DNA from: Gnetum montanum
Lineage: Eukaryota; Streptophyta; Gnetopsida; Gnetales; Gnetaceae
Length of the DNA: 20,781 nt
Direction of reading: 5' to 3'
NCBI GenBank assembly: GCA_015680685.1
Contig: MNCI01024020.1
Coordinates: forward strand, 931,306 to 952,086
Position 1 is the first letter of the stretch, and each line of letters starts with the position of its first letter. A program made the translations under genes and the position numbers. Shown here piece after piece: positions 19,245 through 20,781 of the stretch. The notes beneath the pieces were generated by a model that was not told the DNA's origin, ran no database searches, and saw only the letters and a program-made list of their open reading frames with translations.

Positions 19245-20781
19245 ACTAGCCTACGCTTTGTGTTTGTACCTTGTATGTATGGATCGATTAACTTAGAAGG
19301 AGAAACAAATAACTTACAAACATAAATAAAATGAATAAATGAAATGCTCTCCTTGATATATGTTGTAAAGCTCACCACATTTAATTTTTAAGGGATTAAA
19401 TTATGTTTAAGTATACCACTATGATAGATTCTTAGATGATACATACTTCTTGCATGAAAACTAACAAGATTGGTATCCCATAGAACTTCCAAGAATCTTG
19501 CAAGGCTAAAATCTTGATGCTTCCTTAGGACACACTTACAATCTTTTAGGGCTAGGATAAAAATATAAATACTTGGATATCCATGTGAATATCTTAGGGC
19601 TATAATGCAGATATTTCTTAAGAGAGACTATATGCTTTACAAAGCTATTAAGAAATATAATAGAATGGAGACAGCAAGACTAATGATTATATAAATCAAA
19701 TCTACATAATAATATGTTAGATTAGGGAAATGAAACAAATGACATAGTAAGCCCTAGATATACATTCGATACTCAAATAATACATTTAATGCTATGGAAT
19801 AATATATGAATATATTTGATAACTGAATGAATCAAGAATTACTTAAACCATAGGACAATAATGTAGCAATCATGGTGCATCTTCTAATATTTTAAAAAAT
19901 ATTTCAACCCTTGTTAAGAATAGCTAATATAATTCTTTTTAGGCAAGATGCCAAGTTTTGTAATGCAATGTGATGAGATCAATTGTGTACCTTGAATTTT
20001 GTGCTTGTTTTTAGGATCAAGGCTTCTACTTTATAAACCTTACATCCTAAGAGTTTATTATAATAAATGAGAATTTAGAACAGGGCTAGGAACAAATTTT
20101 TATTAACTCTAATGATTACTTGGAATGTCCACTTTGAGGCTAGAAGCTCCACCCTATAATGGTGGAGACTCTAGTTGATGGTCTAGATGATGCTAGAACA
20201 TCCACCTAAGACTGGTTTACTTCTTCCTAGGACATCTACTTGTAATTTTAGATGTTTCATCTTGTGTGGTGAATATATATCCTATGTGAAAGATAAATTC
20301 TATAATAGCTCTACTCTTAGTCTAGATGTTTACCATGAAGTGAAGATGTCAACTCTACGTTTGGGATTAACAAAATGATGAAGTTAATATTATCAAATAT
20401 CATTTACATAAATCCAAAATTTCTTAAATTATCGTATCATAGTTTCCATTACCTTCACTCAAGACTTGATTGTAGCAACTCAATCAATGCTTGACCACAA
20501 GAAAAACCAAATACACTTGTCAATTTTCTAGTTTCTAGATAACAAAAACATAGGACAAACAAAGCAATAGTATTTCCTTTGATAATGTATAGAAAATTGA
20601 GAATGGATGAGTAGCTCATACTCTAATATTTGAAAGATAATGTATAAATTGAAGACATATAGATAATATGATATTGTAAAAATCTCATGACAATCATATT
20701 AAAAGATAATGTGAAAAACTACTTATAACAAACAATAATAATAAGTTCATAAAACATAAATGAAGCATAAAGATATAGAAA
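19245..20781. other. Unidentified AT-rich flank
   Basis: Similarity to the outer LTR stops at 19244. The following 1.5 kb has no recognisable protein motif on either strand, no LTR partner in the window and no tRNA-like fold that I can see. A short inverted repeat, TCCACC/GGTGGA, sits at 20148-20166. It may be an older repeat into which the outer element inserted, but nothing proves this. Confidence 0.5.

Noticed and set aside
19187-19378. Minus-strand open frame of 63 codons across the outer LTR end
   Set aside because: It crosses the LTR boundary, has no motif, and stretches this long are common by chance.
20148-20166. TCCACC/GGTGGA inverted repeat as a terminator or small RNA hairpin
   Set aside because: A six-base stem is expected by chance in this length and nothing nearby supports a function.

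Overview
This is a stretch of AT-rich nuclear DNA, almost certainly from a plant. It holds no recognisable host gene, rRNA, tRNA or CRISPR array. Nearly everything visible is decayed LTR-retrotransposon sequence of the Ty3/gypsy superfamily. A plant host is suggested by tRNA-Asp-type primer-binding sites, a gag-PR-RT-RNaseH-IN gene order without a visible chromodomain (Athila/Tat-like), nested insertions, and decay dominated by C-to-T and G-to-A changes. The species cannot be read from the sequence.

Layout. (1) An old outer element fills 1-19244; its left end lies just outside the window. Its 5' LTR is split (1-516 and 7954-8263) and its 3' LTR is at about 18391-19244. Its interior carries, in order, a tRNA-Asp-like PBS, gag, protease, reverse transcriptase, RNase H, integrase, a decayed unidentified reading frame (15367-15885), about 2.5 kb without genes, and a weak polypurine tract. 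(2) A younger element (517-7948) is inserted in the outer 5' LTR and flanked by a perfect 5-bp duplication, GATTG. It has 924/977-bp LTRs, a PBS, a long gag and a protease, but no RT, RNase H or integrase. About 2.2 kb of non-coding DNA takes the place of pol, so it is a non-autonomous gag-PR element. (3) A solo LTR (about 9331-10192), related to the LTRs of the inner element, interrupts the outer gag. (4) The 1.5 kb right of the outer element (19245-20781) is AT-rich and unidentified.

How the parts relate. The Gag proteins of the two elements are alignable by eye along most of their length, and both use the same primer tRNA type. They therefore look like a non-autonomous/autonomous pair of one lineage. 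The inner element could make its own capsid and protease but would have needed polymerase and integrase from relatives. Both are now dead. In the outer element several catalytic Asp/Glu codons of RT, RNase H and IN have become Asn, Lys or Val, and both elements contain in-frame stops and frameshifts.

Most worth a second look are the 172-codon frame after pol whose only internal stops are five TGAs, the shared short zinc-knuckle variant in Gag, the three copies of the polypurine-tract motif in the inner element, and a perfect 46-bp duplication around an N that looks like an assembly join.
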